Shown here: positions 1 through 8,301 of the stretch, piece by piece
How the letters are laid out: each line of letters opens with the position of its first letter
How positions within the stretch are numbered: position 1 is the stretch's first letter
Origin: Rivularia sp. T60_A2020_040
GTDB lineage: Bacteria; Cyanobacteriota; Cyanobacteriia; Cyanobacteriales; Nostocaceae
Assembly (NCBI GenBank): GCA_015272215.1
Contig: JACYMD010000046.1
Span: 1-57,760, forward strand
Reading direction: 5' to 3'
Length of the DNA stretch: 57,760 nt
The notes under the pieces: model-generated
What the model saw: the letters and a program-made list of their open reading frames with translations, nothing else
Database searches by the model: none
Told to the model about the DNA's origin: nothing
Program-made: the position numbers and the translations under genes

Positions 1-85
1 GCTTATTAAATTGGCACTTTAATTGTTAGTTTAGCATAATAAGTACTGAAGAACCGAATATTAAAAATAATATTAAAAATAATAA

Positions 86-125
86 ATCTAATTTATCTTC
101 TACCTAAAGAGATAAATTATTAGAT
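86..125. other. AT-rich inverted repeat
   Basis: Arms 86-98 (ATCTAATTTATCT) and 110-125 pair over 13 positions with a 3-base bulge, around an 11-base loop. It could be a weak terminator for a gene left of the window, but no T-run follows, so the role is unknown. Confidence 0.3.
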
Positions 126-180
126 GGAAGGTGAATAGAAAAATAGAAATATGCATCGAACTGTAGATAGATTCATCTGT

Positions 181-320
181 TGCACCATAAAAACCTATCG
201 TTAAAATAATTACTAATTGTTTGAGTTCATTTTTACCCGCCTGGGATTGTAAATCCCAGTTTGATAGCAGAAGTCCATTAAAATGGACTAAAGATATTAC
301 AGCTTTAGGTTAGTTATATT
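181..320 (+). repeat. Two-hairpin dispersed repeat, copy 1
   Basis: About 140 bases that recur at 53856-53997 with few differences. Hairpin I has arms CTGGGATT (241-248) and AATCCCAG (252-259) with loop GTA. A spacer TTTGATAGCAGA follows. Hairpin II has arms AGTCCAT (272-278) and ATGGACT (283-289) with loop TAAA. The same two-hairpin plan with different stems occurs at 15494-15544 and, inverted, at 15586-15631. No coding potential is seen. Confidence 0.8.
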
Positions 321-353
321 TATATTTATATTTATATTTATATTTATATTTAT
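314..353. repeat. TTATAT hexamer microsatellite
   Basis: Six full TTATAT units plus a partial seventh sit at the right edge of two-hairpin copy 1. The equivalent place in copy 2 (about 53991) has only one unit, so the array probably expanded after the copies separated. Confidence 0.85.
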
Positions 354-438
354 GGCTTTAAACCTTTAAGACAGTCTGGAATCAGATTTTTCCCGACTGC
401 CGAATGCCGACTGCCTGTTTTGGTAAAGAAGATATAAG

Positions 439-666
439 TCAATACAGTTCAGTTAAGGATATAAATTAATTACCGCAAACAAACAGATCGACTTTTTTGG
501 AGGGGGTTTGGGGGACGCAACCTTCCCCCGATTGGGGGTTTGGGGGAGAATCCCCCAAGTCTTGGTTCTCAATAAATTGATTGACGGACAACCTTAACCG
601 GGGAACGCCGGTCGCCGCAGGCTCCGCCGAGAATCGGCTCTTGTACCGGCGACTGAACTGTATTGA
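439..666. mobile_element. MITE-like insertion, 228 bp, with 8-bp target duplication
   Basis: Perfect 15-bp terminal inverted repeats, TCAATACAGTTCAGT at 439-453 and its reverse complement at 652-666. They are bounded directly by the direct repeat GATATAAG at 431-438 and 667-674, the pattern left by a transposase. The interior has no credible gene. It holds four G5 runs (502-506, 510-514, 534-538, 542-546) and a GC-rich right half unlike the AT-rich surroundings. It would need a transposase supplied elsewhere; an 8-bp duplication suits several IS families, so no parent is named. It lies just upstream of the MFS gene. Confidence 0.8.
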
Positions 667-744
667 GATATAAGTAGATAAACTAAAGCTGATAGGTTGA
701 ATCACGATACCCTAGTAAGAGTTTTAGTCTAGGGTGATAAATTT

Positions 745-2010
745 GTGAGCATTGATGAAACGAAACCAGTTAAGCACAGCCGTTTGATTGCTGCATCTCC
801 AATTTACTATGGCTGGGTGGTTTTGATGGCTGGGACATTAGGGATGTTGATGACAACCCCTGGTCAAACGGTAGGAGTTTCCGTATTCCTCGATAAAATC
901 ATTACCGAACTCGGTCTTACCCGTTCAACCGTTTCTTTACTATACATGTTCGGGACATTAGGTGGTTCTTTTACATTACCATTTATTGGACGCTTCATTG
1001 ACCGCAAAGGACCACGCTACGCAGTAATTGCGATCGCGCTTTTATTTGCGCTTGCTTGTGTGGGGATGGGATTTGTTCAAGGTTTGATCACATTAGGATT
1101 AGGTTTTATCGCCATTCGCGGTTTAGGACAAGGAGCGTTAGGATTAGTTAGTGTGAATGTAATTAATCTTTGGTTTGTCCGTCGTCGTGGTTTAGCTATC
1201 AGCTTATCTGGGATTGGTTTTGCTTTGGGGATGGCAGTGTTTCCGTTATTAATTGAGTTTCTGATTACTCAATTTGGTTGGCGAACAACATACATGATTC
1301 TTGGCGGAGTCGTCGCAGTTACGATTCTCCCCGTAGGTGCTTTGATTTACCGCGAACAACCAGAACGCTATGGTTTACAACCAGATGGTAAAGTCACGGT
1401 AACACAAACTCAACATCGAGAGGAAATCAACCATACAGTGGCTACAGCACGTCGTACCTTTACCTTTTGGTTGTTTGCTGCCGGAGGCTTTTGTGTCGCA
1501 GCTTTGGGAACTGGGTTAATTTTCCATCATTACTCGATTATGGCAGCTTCAGGGATTGAGCGTTCTGTTGCTGCGATTGTATTTGTCCCCTTTGGCTTTG
1601 TCACCGCAACTACCAACTTTGTTACAGGCATACTCATGGATCGGATTTCCCCCCGTTTGCTCCTGGGTGTTATGCTCATACTGCTATGTGCTGCCTTAAT
1701 CATGGCAGTACGAGTCACTGGTGCAGAATCAATGCTTGCATATGGATGTTTACTTGGTTTAATGCAGGGAATGAGTGGAGTTATTCAAGCTGGAGTTTAT
1801 GCCTATTATTTTGGACGATCGCATTTGGGATCAATTAGTGGTTTAGCCACAACTATTTTGGTTGCTGGTACAGCTTTTGGTCCAGTATTGTTTGCCACTG
1901 GCTTTGACAAATTTGGTAGTTACGCCCCTATTCTCACATTTTCGATCATACTACCAAGTGCGATCGCCTTAACTGCATTTTGGGTGGAGATGACACAGAA
2001 AAAAAATTAG
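745..2010 (+). CDS. MFS transporter, oxalate/formate-antiporter-like
   Basis: A 421-residue polytopic inner-membrane protein of major facilitator length, with about twelve hydrophobic segments in two halves separated by a hydrophilic loop near residues 205-235. The loop after helix 2 carries GRFIDRKGPR, the MFS motif-A type GxxxDRxGxR, and there is a matching DRISPR in the second half. The N-terminal YYGWVVLMAG-type opening is typical of the oxalate/formate antiporter branch of monocarboxylate carriers, so a small organic acid is a plausible substrate but cannot be assigned. Translation starts at a GTG. It is convergent with the histidine kinase gene, 50 bases apart. The MITE-like element lies about 80 bases upstream and may affect its promoter. 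Confidence 0.85.
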   Translation: MSIDETKPVKHSRLIAASPIYYGWVVLMAGTLGMLMTTPGQTVGVSVFLDKIITELGLTRSTVSLLYMFGTLGGSFTLPFIGRFIDRKGPRYAVIAIALLFALACVGMGFVQGLITLGLGFIAIRGLGQGALGLVSVNVINLWFVRRRGLAISLSGIGFALGMAVFPLLIEFLITQFGWRTTYMILGGVVAVTILPVGALIYREQPERYGLQPDGKVTVTQTQHREEINHTVATARRTFTFWLFAAGGFCVAALGTGLIFHHYSIMAASGIERSVAAIVFVPFGFVTATTNFVTGILMDRISPRLLLGVMLILLCAALIMAVRVTGAESMLAYGCLLGLMQGMSGVIQAGVYAYYFGRSHLGSISGLATTILVAGTAFGPVLFATGFDKFGSYAPILTFSIILPSAIALTAFWVEMTQKKN

Positions 2011-2059
2011 CCTTCCTCAGCGTGTACCTTTGCGTTAAAAAACGGAATGTGGGTTCAAA

Positions 2060-3433
2060 TCACCCGGTGTTTATTTTACCCAAATTCGGTAACTTTACCC
2101 GAAAACAACTTCCCACACCGACTTTACTCGTGACAAAAATTTCACCACCATGAGTATGAGTAATAGCTTGGACAATCGCTAAACCTAAACCCGAACCACC
2201 TTGACGACGAGAACGGGCTTTTTCAGCCCGCCAAAAACGGTTAAAAACTAAAGATAAATATTCCGATGCGATACCAATACCAGTATCCGCCACTTCAATC
2301 ACCACAAAATCATCACTTTTAAGCATTTTGACTCTGATGCAACCGCCATTAGACGTATATTGCAGGGCATTTTCGAGTAAATTCCCAAATAATCGTTGCA
2401 ACTGATGGGCATCCCCCTTTACCCATACTTGATCAATCAAATCAGCTTCTAGGGTAATTTCCTTGGCTTCTGCCTGCGGCTGTAAGCTATCAATTAAATC
2501 AAATAAAATTTCATCTACAGGTATGGGAATTGCGGTTTTGGTCAAACTTACAAGTCCAGAATCGCTTCTTGCTAACAACAATAAATCCTCCACCAAGTGC
2601 GTCATCTGCTTTGTTGCGCCCTCTATGATGGCGATTTTTTTCACATCAGTGGGATGAATACGTTCCGGGTGATTTTGCAGTACTTCCACAGTCGTTTTAA
2701 TCGCCGTTAGAGGACTGCGTAATTCATGGGACGCATCCGCCGTAAACTGTTGTAATTGCTGGAAACTCTGCTCAATCGGTTGCAAAGCTTTATTCGTCAA
2801 CCACCAACCTGTACCACTAATTAAAACCATTCCCAAAATATTACCAACCCCCAAACCCAACAACAATCTCTCCAGTTCTTTTTGTAATTCCACAGTTGAT
2901 GTACTTACACGCACATAACCGAAAATTTGTGGATTTTTTTCCGAAAAATAAACCGGAATCGTTAATCTTCTAAGGCGATTTTGCTGCCAATAATTAATCA
3001 CAAAGGGTGTTTGCGGAAACTCGTTTCCTGCCTTTCCTAATAATTGCTTCTGAGCATCAAACCATTCCACACTCTGATGATATAGCCGTAAATCTTGCCA
3101 AGGAATATCCAAATCCCCATCATCATCTAAAATGGGGGGCATTTTGCGATCGACAGCTTTGCTATCGGCTTGAATAGCTGATAAATTATGAGCTGCTGCA
3201 TCTGCCAATGTTAACAACTGCTGATCTAATTGCCGACTGAGGCTATAAGCAAAAAAATGATATACTACCACTGATGATAGTCCCATCACTACCATCATCG
3301 CCATCAAATAAGATAAAAGTAGTTGCCAAGTCGTAACGCGAAATTGAGGATTAGTTAAAATATCTCCCCACCGCCAAGGTAAAATAAACTTTCTAACCCC
3401 AAACCGACTTTTGTTTTTTGACTTTCTATTCAT
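2060..3433 (-). CDS. Membrane sensor histidine kinase (RppB/NrsS-like)
   Basis: An ORF extends upstream to 3610, but the ATG at 3433 is preferred because it overlaps the regulator stop by only 8 bases, typical of translational coupling, whereas the long form would overlap by 185. The 457-residue product has two membrane helices bracketing an extracytoplasmic sensor of about 140 residues. A dimerisation/phospho-acceptor helix follows with the H-box HELRSPLTAIK, then a GHKL ATPase domain with N-box NLLENALQY, G1 DTGIGIA and G2 GSGLGLAI. It would phosphorylate the adjacent regulator. The pair resembles Synechocystis RppA/RppB (NrsR/NrsS), which responds to nickel or redox; that stimulus is only a family analogy here. 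Confidence 0.87.
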   Translation of the reverse strand: MNRKSKNKSRFGVRKFILPWRWGDILTNPQFRVTTWQLLLSYLMAMMVVMGLSSVVVYHFFAYSLSRQLDQQLLTLADAAAHNLSAIQADSKAVDRKMPPILDDDGDLDIPWQDLRLYHQSVEWFDAQKQLLGKAGNEFPQTPFVINYWQQNRLRRLTIPVYFSEKNPQIFGYVRVSTSTVELQKELERLLLGLGVGNILGMVLISGTGWWLTNKALQPIEQSFQQLQQFTADASHELRSPLTAIKTTVEVLQNHPERIHPTDVKKIAIIEGATKQMTHLVEDLLLLARSDSGLVSLTKTAIPIPVDEILFDLIDSLQPQAEAKEITLEADLIDQVWVKGDAHQLQRLFGNLLENALQYTSNGGCIRVKMLKSDDFVVIEVADTGIGIASEYLSLVFNRFWRAEKARSRRQGGSGLGLAIVQAITHTHGGEIFVTSKVGVGSCFRVKLPNLGKINTG

Positions 3434-4103
3434 TTTGGTTAAGCCGATACCCAAGCCCGTAAACAGTTTCGATAAAATCATGTTTTGCTCCTGCGGCTTT
3501 GAGTTTTTGACGTATTCCTCGAATATGTACTTTAACTGTATCTTGTCCAGGCGGATCAATAGATGACCAAAGGCGATCAAGAATTTGATCGCGACTGAGG
3601 ACGTGTCCATTATTACGAAGAAATAGTTCTAATAATTGATATTCTTTAGGTGTCATCGATAACAGTTGACCTTTGTAAGTGACATTACAAGTTGCTGGAT
3701 CAAGCAGGAGTCCACCCCACTCTAACAGAGTTGATAACGGAACACTTCCACGTCTTAGCAAAGCCCGAATCCGGGCTAGTAATTCTTTTAAATCAAAAGG
3801 CTTAATCACGTAATCATCAGCACCTGCATCCAAACCTAATATTTTATCAATACTGGTATCTCTGGCAGTTAACATTAGCACAGGTAGACTATAACCACTC
3901 TGCCGTAATCTTTGGCACAATTCTATACCATTCAGTTTCGGTAACATTACGTCCAGAAGAATTAAATCATAACTGAATGCCGTGATCAAATCCCATCCTT
4001 CCTCACCGTCACCAGCTACATCAACCGCGTAATTATTGTCAGTTAAGGCTTCTGCAAGGGATGCAGCAATCCGTTCATCATCTTCAACTAATAAAAATTT
4101 CAT
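3426..4103 (-). CDS. OmpR-family response regulator (RppA/NrsR-like)
   Basis: 225 residues. The receiver domain (1-118) has acidic residues E7/D8/D9, phospho-acceptor D51 in LILLDVMLP, T79 and K101 in VIKPFDL. A winged-helix DNA-binding domain (about 127-223) contains TPKEYQLLELF and ends in the usual GYR motif. All catalytic residues are intact, so it should be a normal phospho-activated transcription factor. First gene of a two-gene operon with the histidine kinase. The PepSY-type gene diverges from it across a 243-base gap, making that gene a likely target. Confidence 0.92.
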   Translation of the reverse strand: MKFLLVEDDERIAASLAEALTDNNYAVDVAGDGEEGWDLITAFSYDLILLDVMLPKLNGIELCQRLRQSGYSLPVLMLTARDTSIDKILGLDAGADDYVIKPFDLKELLARIRALLRRGSVPLSTLLEWGGLLLDPATCNVTYKGQLLSMTPKEYQLLELFLRNNGHVLSRDQILDRLWSSIDPPGQDTVKVHIRGIRQKLKAAGAKHDFIETVYGLGYRLNQNE

Positions 4104-4346
4104 TTTTGATTATTTTATGAATGTAAAAGTATTTTTATCACTATATATAAGTATTATTCAGTAATAAAAACAAGTCTCCAACCAAATATTAAGGATTTTT
4201 AGAATGATCATAAATCTTTCCGAGTTATTTACTTTTGCTGTCTTATGCTCAAAGGTAGTTGAGGTTGAGTAGCAGATGTATATTATATTGCCAAGTATTA
4301 TTACACCTCGAACCTCAGAAATCTTGTATTCATTTAAGGGGTTTCA

Positions 4347-4940
4347 ATGCTCAATAACAATCAGTCTCGTGAATTTCGTAAACTTCACCGCAAGATAGCA
4401 CCAATATTGTTTATTCCTCTACTGCTGAGTGCGCTAACTGGTATTGGTTATCGTCTTGGAAGAAGTTGGTTTAGTATGCCCAAAGATACTGCGGAGATTT
4501 TTCTCGTAATTCACCAAGGTACTTTTTTAGGTAAGCCACTAGAACCAGTTTATGTCTCTTTGGTAGGGCTGGGACTAGTGGGGTTGGTGATTACCGGATT
4601 TGGTATGATTCGTAAAACCCAACAATCTCGCTCAAAAAAGGCACAATCTAAACTGAATGTCCGAACCATTCACAGTATGATTGCACCTATTATTTTTATA
4701 CCATTATTAATCAGTGCTATTACAGGTATTGCTTACCGAGTAGGTGGAAGCTGGCTGGGATTACCAAAAGAACAAAGGAAGTTATTGATGACAATTCATC
4801 AAGGTAGCTATTTCGGTGATTTTGGTAAACCCATTTATGTTTTGCTTGTTGGTTTAGGACTGATTGCTATGCTATTTACAGGTATCAGTATGACGGGAAT
4901 TTTTCGCAAATCTCGTTCCCCAGTTGAAGATAAGCAATAG
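4347..4940 (+). CDS. PepSY-associated-type membrane protein, internal duplication
   Basis: 197 residues forming two homologous halves, about residues 10-88 and 105-183, offset by 95. Each half has a helix beginning (K/T)(L/I)H..IAP and containing LS(A)LTGIGYR or ISAITGIAYR, then an amphipathic stretch with IHQG, then a second hydrophobic segment LVGLGL. Four His (H14, H56, H109, H151) occupy equivalent places, so intramembrane haem or metal binding is possible. The halves resemble the membrane helices of PepSY-associated TM proteins but lack the large periplasmic domain. It diverges from the two-component operon and is probably regulated by it. Function unknown; reductase partner or metal-handling protein is inference. 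Confidence 0.75.
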   Translation: MLNNNQSREFRKLHRKIAPILFIPLLLSALTGIGYRLGRSWFSMPKDTAEIFLVIHQGTFLGKPLEPVYVSLVGLGLVGLVITGFGMIRKTQQSRSKKAQSKLNVRTIHSMIAPIIFIPLLISAITGIAYRVGGSWLGLPKEQRKLLMTIHQGSYFGDFGKPIYVLLVGLGLIAMLFTGISMTGIFRKSRSPVEDKQ

Positions 4941-5031
4941 ACATCTCCAAAAAAGATGTAGAGACGGGGCGTATTGCTACGTCTCTACAAAGGTTCTGGA
5001 CAACGCATAATTAATTTTCACCAGATGTCTA
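4938..5031. repeat. Inverted-repeat element with TGTAG hairpin between convergent genes
   Basis: Outer 9-bp arms TAGACATCT (4938-4946, sharing the TAG stop of the PepSY-type gene) and AGATGTCTA (5023-5031) enclose an inner hairpin GTAGAGACG (4958-4966) / CGTCTCTAC (4980-4988). The inner hairpin belongs to a TGTAG-led palindrome group also seen at 14405, 44348 and 56475. It may serve as a two-way terminator. Confidence 0.55.
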
Positions 5032-5053
5032 ATAAAAGAAGAGATTTGTATAT

Positions 5054-5635
5054 TCAAAGTTTTACTAATCTTGGTAAAATCGCTTGAAATTCAGCTTTGT
5101 TAAGAGTCGCAAAATAAAGCTCGACTTCAATATTTGGATAGCGATCGCGAATTGACTGATAAGCTCGATTTAGATACTCTGTATGTATTTGCAATTCTTT
5201 ATCCGGGTTTTTACTTAAATTAGGGTCAATCATAGTTGCATAAGCGCCACAGTCTTGATGGTCGATGATAATCACTTTGTGAATATGATGTAGTCGATAG
5301 GATAGATCCAATTGGTCCCAAAATGCTTCGGCATCAGATGGATGAGGAAATCCTGTGACAGCCAAGGAAGCACCAGCTAAGGCTGTCCAATCATATTCAC
5401 CACCTAAATGTTTTCTGCCTAAAAAGTCACTTTCTGCTGTCAAAAATCGAAAGTCAATACAACTCAGAACTAAAGCTTTTGCTTGATGAGTTTCTGCTTT
5501 GGCAGGTGCTGTTGATTGTAAAAGACTAAATGCTAATGCTCCAGGAAGGAAGGATTTAAGAAAATGACGGCGACTAGCCGAGGGATGACAACAAAGACAT
5601 TGACTAGTCTTCGATTGATTGATACTGTTCTTCAT
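5054..5635 (-). CDS. Tat-exported beta-carbonic-anhydrase-like protein
   Basis: 193 residues. The N-terminus has a twin-arginine signal SRRHFLK (21-27), a hydrophobic core and a likely cleavage after AKA near residue 48, so the folded enzyme should be exported to the periplasm or thylakoid lumen. The mature part keeps the beta-class zinc and dyad motif C59-x-D61-x-R63 (in SCIDFRF) and the H126-x-x-C129 pair (in DHQDCG). At about 145 mature residues it is shorter than typical beta-carbonic anhydrases, so activity is likely but unproven. A Cys-rich stretch (CLCC, 13-16) precedes the Tat motif. A small upstream ORF overlaps its start by 32 bases. The SulP transporter lies on the same strand upstream, suggesting a shared inorganic-carbon or anion role. 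Confidence 0.78.
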   Translation of the reverse strand: MKNSINQSKTSQCLCCHPSASRRHFLKSFLPGALAFSLLQSTAPAKAETHQAKALVLSCIDFRFLTAESDFLGRKHLGGEYDWTALAGASLAVTGFPHPSDAEAFWDQLDLSYRLHHIHKVIIIDHQDCGAYATMIDPNLSKNPDKELQIHTEYLNRAYQSIRDRYPNIEVELYFATLNKAEFQAILPRLVKL

Positions 5636-5789
5636 TTTTGATTTGTAGATTTACTGCTGAAACTCTAGCTTGAAAACTAGCCCAATAATCAATATTAATA
5701 TCTGGTAATTCATTAATTATCCGTTGTTCAAGAATACCATTTTTTATTTGCGATTTGAAGTTGTGAGTTTGTTGATTGGGATTGGGCAT
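5604..5789 (-). CDS. Small protein (61 aa) overlapping the carbonic-anhydrase start
   Basis: Unrecognised 61-residue ORF whose ATG follows a strong ribosome site, GAGGAG with 9 bases spacing. By contrast, the carbonic-anhydrase ATG has no clear Shine-Dalgarno of its own and lies inside this ORF's end (32-base overlap in another frame). This arrangement suggests that translating the small ORF opens the downstream start. The product is polar, with no membrane helix; its middle reads DINIDYWASFQARV. It could be a real small protein, possibly a partner of the exported enzyme, or a leader ORF. Confidence 0.55.
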   Translation of the reverse strand: MPNPNQQTHNFKSQIKNGILEQRIINELPDINIDYWASFQARVSAVNLQIKNEEQYQSIED

Positions 5790-5855
5790 TTTTGAAGGCT
5801 CCTCAGATTGTTTAATCTAGATTAATTATCTTGTTAAGCGAATATTCCCCTGATT

Positions 5856-6257
5856 TCAATAAATATAATAATCTCCAATTTTTTTGTCTAATTCAGCTTG
5901 AATGAGTTTTAAAATTCGACTAAACTCTACCGTTTTTTGGAGTAAAATACCTGCTCCTAGCTGACTAATTTTTTTGAAAGAAGAGGAAAGCTTTGGATGA
6001 TTTGTATTGTTGGTTAAAAATATCAAAGGCATTTCAAAACTTGTTGAAGATCCATGTATTTTTTGAAATTTTTGATAGCCGATTTCTTCAACTATTTCTA
6101 ATGAATAAACAATTAAATCTGGGTACTGTTCATTAGCTAAATGTGAACCCATAAAAATATTGTTGGCTTCAATTACATGAAAATTATTATTTCTCAGAAA
6201 TTGACATAATAGGTGACGAAAACTTCTGTCGTCTTCAACTACTAAAATATTCTTCAT
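5856..6257 (-). CDS. Stand-alone receiver-like protein lacking the phospho-acceptor Asp
   Basis: The ATG giving MKNILVVEDD is preferred over one 39 bases upstream because it matches the usual receiver start. 133 residues with the CheY-like pattern: acidic pocket E8/D9/D10, T82 and K108 are present. However, the Asp expected five residues after D47 is Ser52 (DLIVYSLEI), so ordinary phosphorylation cannot occur. There is no output domain. Such pseudo-receivers usually act through protein contacts or bind other signals. It lies between the carbonic-anhydrase pair and the SulP gene, all on the minus strand, with 276 bases separating it from SulP. Partner unknown. Confidence 0.78.
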   Translation of the reverse strand: MKNILVVEDDRSFRHLLCQFLRNNNFHVIEANNIFMGSHLANEQYPDLIVYSLEIVEEIGYQKFQKIHGSSTSFEMPLIFLTNNTNHPKLSSSFKKISQLGAGILLQKTVEFSRILKLIQAELDKKIGDYYIY

Positions 6258-6572
6258 GATTTTCGATTTTTGAGTTATTTCTTGGTAATGGGGCAATAAA
6301 ATTGATGCTGATGTTCATCAAAGGGTGGTGATTTAATCGATTAAATTTGTTAAATTTTATTAGAGAATAAAATCACACACCCGAATTATAAATGGGACAA
6401 AGTATTAGGCTTTATTGATGATTCTAAATATCTATTGTGCTTTGTTGAGAATAAAGTAGTACTCCACTCCATGTCATGAATTATGATAAATTATTAGTTG
6501 CCATTTATCGCTTAAATCAAGGGCTAAAGTCTCACTACAAACATTTAAAATTAATGACATAAACCAGTAGTG

Positions 6573-8261
6573 TCAATCATTTAATTCCATCAATTCCTTT
6601 GTTTTCAAATCAGCCGCTATAGTTTCAGAACATCCTACAATCTGAGGATTAAGAGAACAAATCGCATCTGTCGTTGTTGCAAAACAATTTGACAATCCAA
6701 TGATGTTTAAAAATCCTGAACGCTCTAATATTTGCTTAACTTCAGGTTGTAAACCTGTGAGAATTAAGCGACAATTATGCCGTTTTAAGTCGTGGTAAAT
6801 ATCTTCTAAGGCTACTAATCCAGTCGTGTCTATATTTGGCACAAACCGTAACCGCAAAATTAAATACTTCACTTCCGGCTCATCGCGGAGGAAGGTAACA
6901 AAGCGTTCCGCAGCACCAAAAAATACAGGTCCATCTACACGATATACGGCAATTTCTTTACTTAATTCTAAAGGAGTACCAGGGGGAAATACCTCCGTTT
7001 CCGGTATTTTAGCTAAGCTTAAATCGCTCATCCGTTTGATAAACAAAACTCCTGCTGCAATTAATCCCACTTCCACAGCCAAAACTAAGTCAAACAAGAT
7101 TGTCACCAACCAAGTCAGAATCATCACCGCAAAGTCGGAGTAAGTCGCACGTACCAATAAACCAATGGCTTCCCACTCAATCATCCGCACACTAACTACC
7201 ATCAAAATACCAGCCAGTGCTGCTAAGGGAATTTGTGCCGCTAAGGGTGCTAAAGTTAAAACAATCATGGCTAAAGCAACACCATGAATTACTCCAGATA
7301 ATCTAGTTTTACCACCAGAACGGACATTCACAGCAGTCCGAGCAATTGCACCCGTCGCGGGAATACCACCAAAAAATGGCACAATCATATTAGCCAAACC
7401 TTGACCAATTAATTCGCGATCGCTATTATGTTTCTGGCTGACTGTCATACCATCAGCCACCACCGCTGATAGCAACGATTCAATACTCCCCAATGCAGCC
7501 AAAGCCAAAGCTGGATTAATCAGTTCCCGAATCACAGTAAAATCATTCCAGTGGGGAATACCTTGGGGTATCGGTAAGGATTGGGGAATAATCCCAATTG
7601 TCGGTACATCCAAATCAAAATAAGCAGCTATTCCCGTTGCTAATACTAACCCAACTAAAGAACCCGGTATTGTAGAATTAATTTTCGGCCACAAAACCTT
7701 GGCGACAATCACCACCGTTGCTAACCCCACAGCCGCCCAGTTTAAAGCTTCTACATGAGTTAAAGTTTGCCAAAGCGTCGGTAGAAAATGTTCGCTGCGT
7801 GGTAATTGTAAACCAAAAAAATTATTTAATTGACCACAAAATATAATTACGGCAATACCATTGGTAAAGCCTGCCGTCACTGGATAGGGAATAAACTTGA
7901 CTAACCGTCCCAGTTTAGCAACTCCTAGGGCTACCTGGATAATCCCAGCCATCACCCCAGCAATCCAAACTTTCTCAATACCATACTTAGCGACAATTCC
8001 CACCAAAACCACAGCCATTGCACCTGTAGGCCCGGTAATTTGGACTGGGGAACCACCAAAAATTGCGGCGACAATTCCCGCCACAATCGCGGTGTAAAGT
8101 CCCGCCTTGGGTTCCACACCACTAGCTACCGCAAAGGCTAAAGCCAGAGGTAAGGCTACCACCGCTGCTGTTAATCCCCCCGTTAAATCGCCGCGCAGTC
8201 CACTAAACCAGCGATTTAAACGCAAAAGTTGTGGTTCTTCAAGGATATCAGAGATTGCCAT
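6573..8261 (-). CDS. SulP-family anion transporter with STAS domain
   Basis: 562 residues from the ATG giving MAISDILE; an upstream in-frame start would run into the ArsR gene's 3' end. The N-terminal 430 residues are strongly hydrophobic, with SulP signatures GGLTAAVVALPLALAFAVASG and QITGPTGAMAVV in the substrate core. A C-terminal STAS domain (about 440-545) includes DTTGLVALEDI. The family carries sulfate, bicarbonate or other anions; cyanobacterial BicA is a Na-bicarbonate member. An exported carbonic-anhydrase-like gene nearby makes bicarbonate attractive, but substrate cannot be read from sequence. The ArsR gene ends 40 bases upstream, so they probably form one transcript under its control. 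Confidence 0.88.
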   Translation of the reverse strand: MAISDILEEPQLLRLNRWFSGLRGDLTGGLTAAVVALPLALAFAVASGVEPKAGLYTAIVAGIVAAIFGGSPVQITGPTGAMAVVLVGIVAKYGIEKVWIAGVMAGIIQVALGVAKLGRLVKFIPYPVTAGFTNGIAVIIFCGQLNNFFGLQLPRSEHFLPTLWQTLTHVEALNWAAVGLATVVIVAKVLWPKINSTIPGSLVGLVLATGIAAYFDLDVPTIGIIPQSLPIPQGIPHWNDFTVIRELINPALALAALGSIESLLSAVVADGMTVSQKHNSDRELIGQGLANMIVPFFGGIPATGAIARTAVNVRSGGKTRLSGVIHGVALAMIVLTLAPLAAQIPLAALAGILMVVSVRMIEWEAIGLLVRATYSDFAVMILTWLVTILFDLVLAVEVGLIAAGVLFIKRMSDLSLAKIPETEVFPPGTPLELSKEIAVYRVDGPVFFGAAERFVTFLRDEPEVKYLILRLRFVPNIDTTGLVALEDIYHDLKRHNCRLILTGLQPEVKQILERSGFLNIIGLSNCFATTTDAICSLNPQIVGCSETIAADLKTKELMELND

Positions 8262-8301
8262 ATTGACTCCAAACACGATTTGGTTGATGCACTCACAGGT
8301 T

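Noticed and set aside
466-705. 79-codon minus-strand ORF
   Set aside because: Lies almost wholly in the MITE-like element; composition follows its G/C runs and ends.
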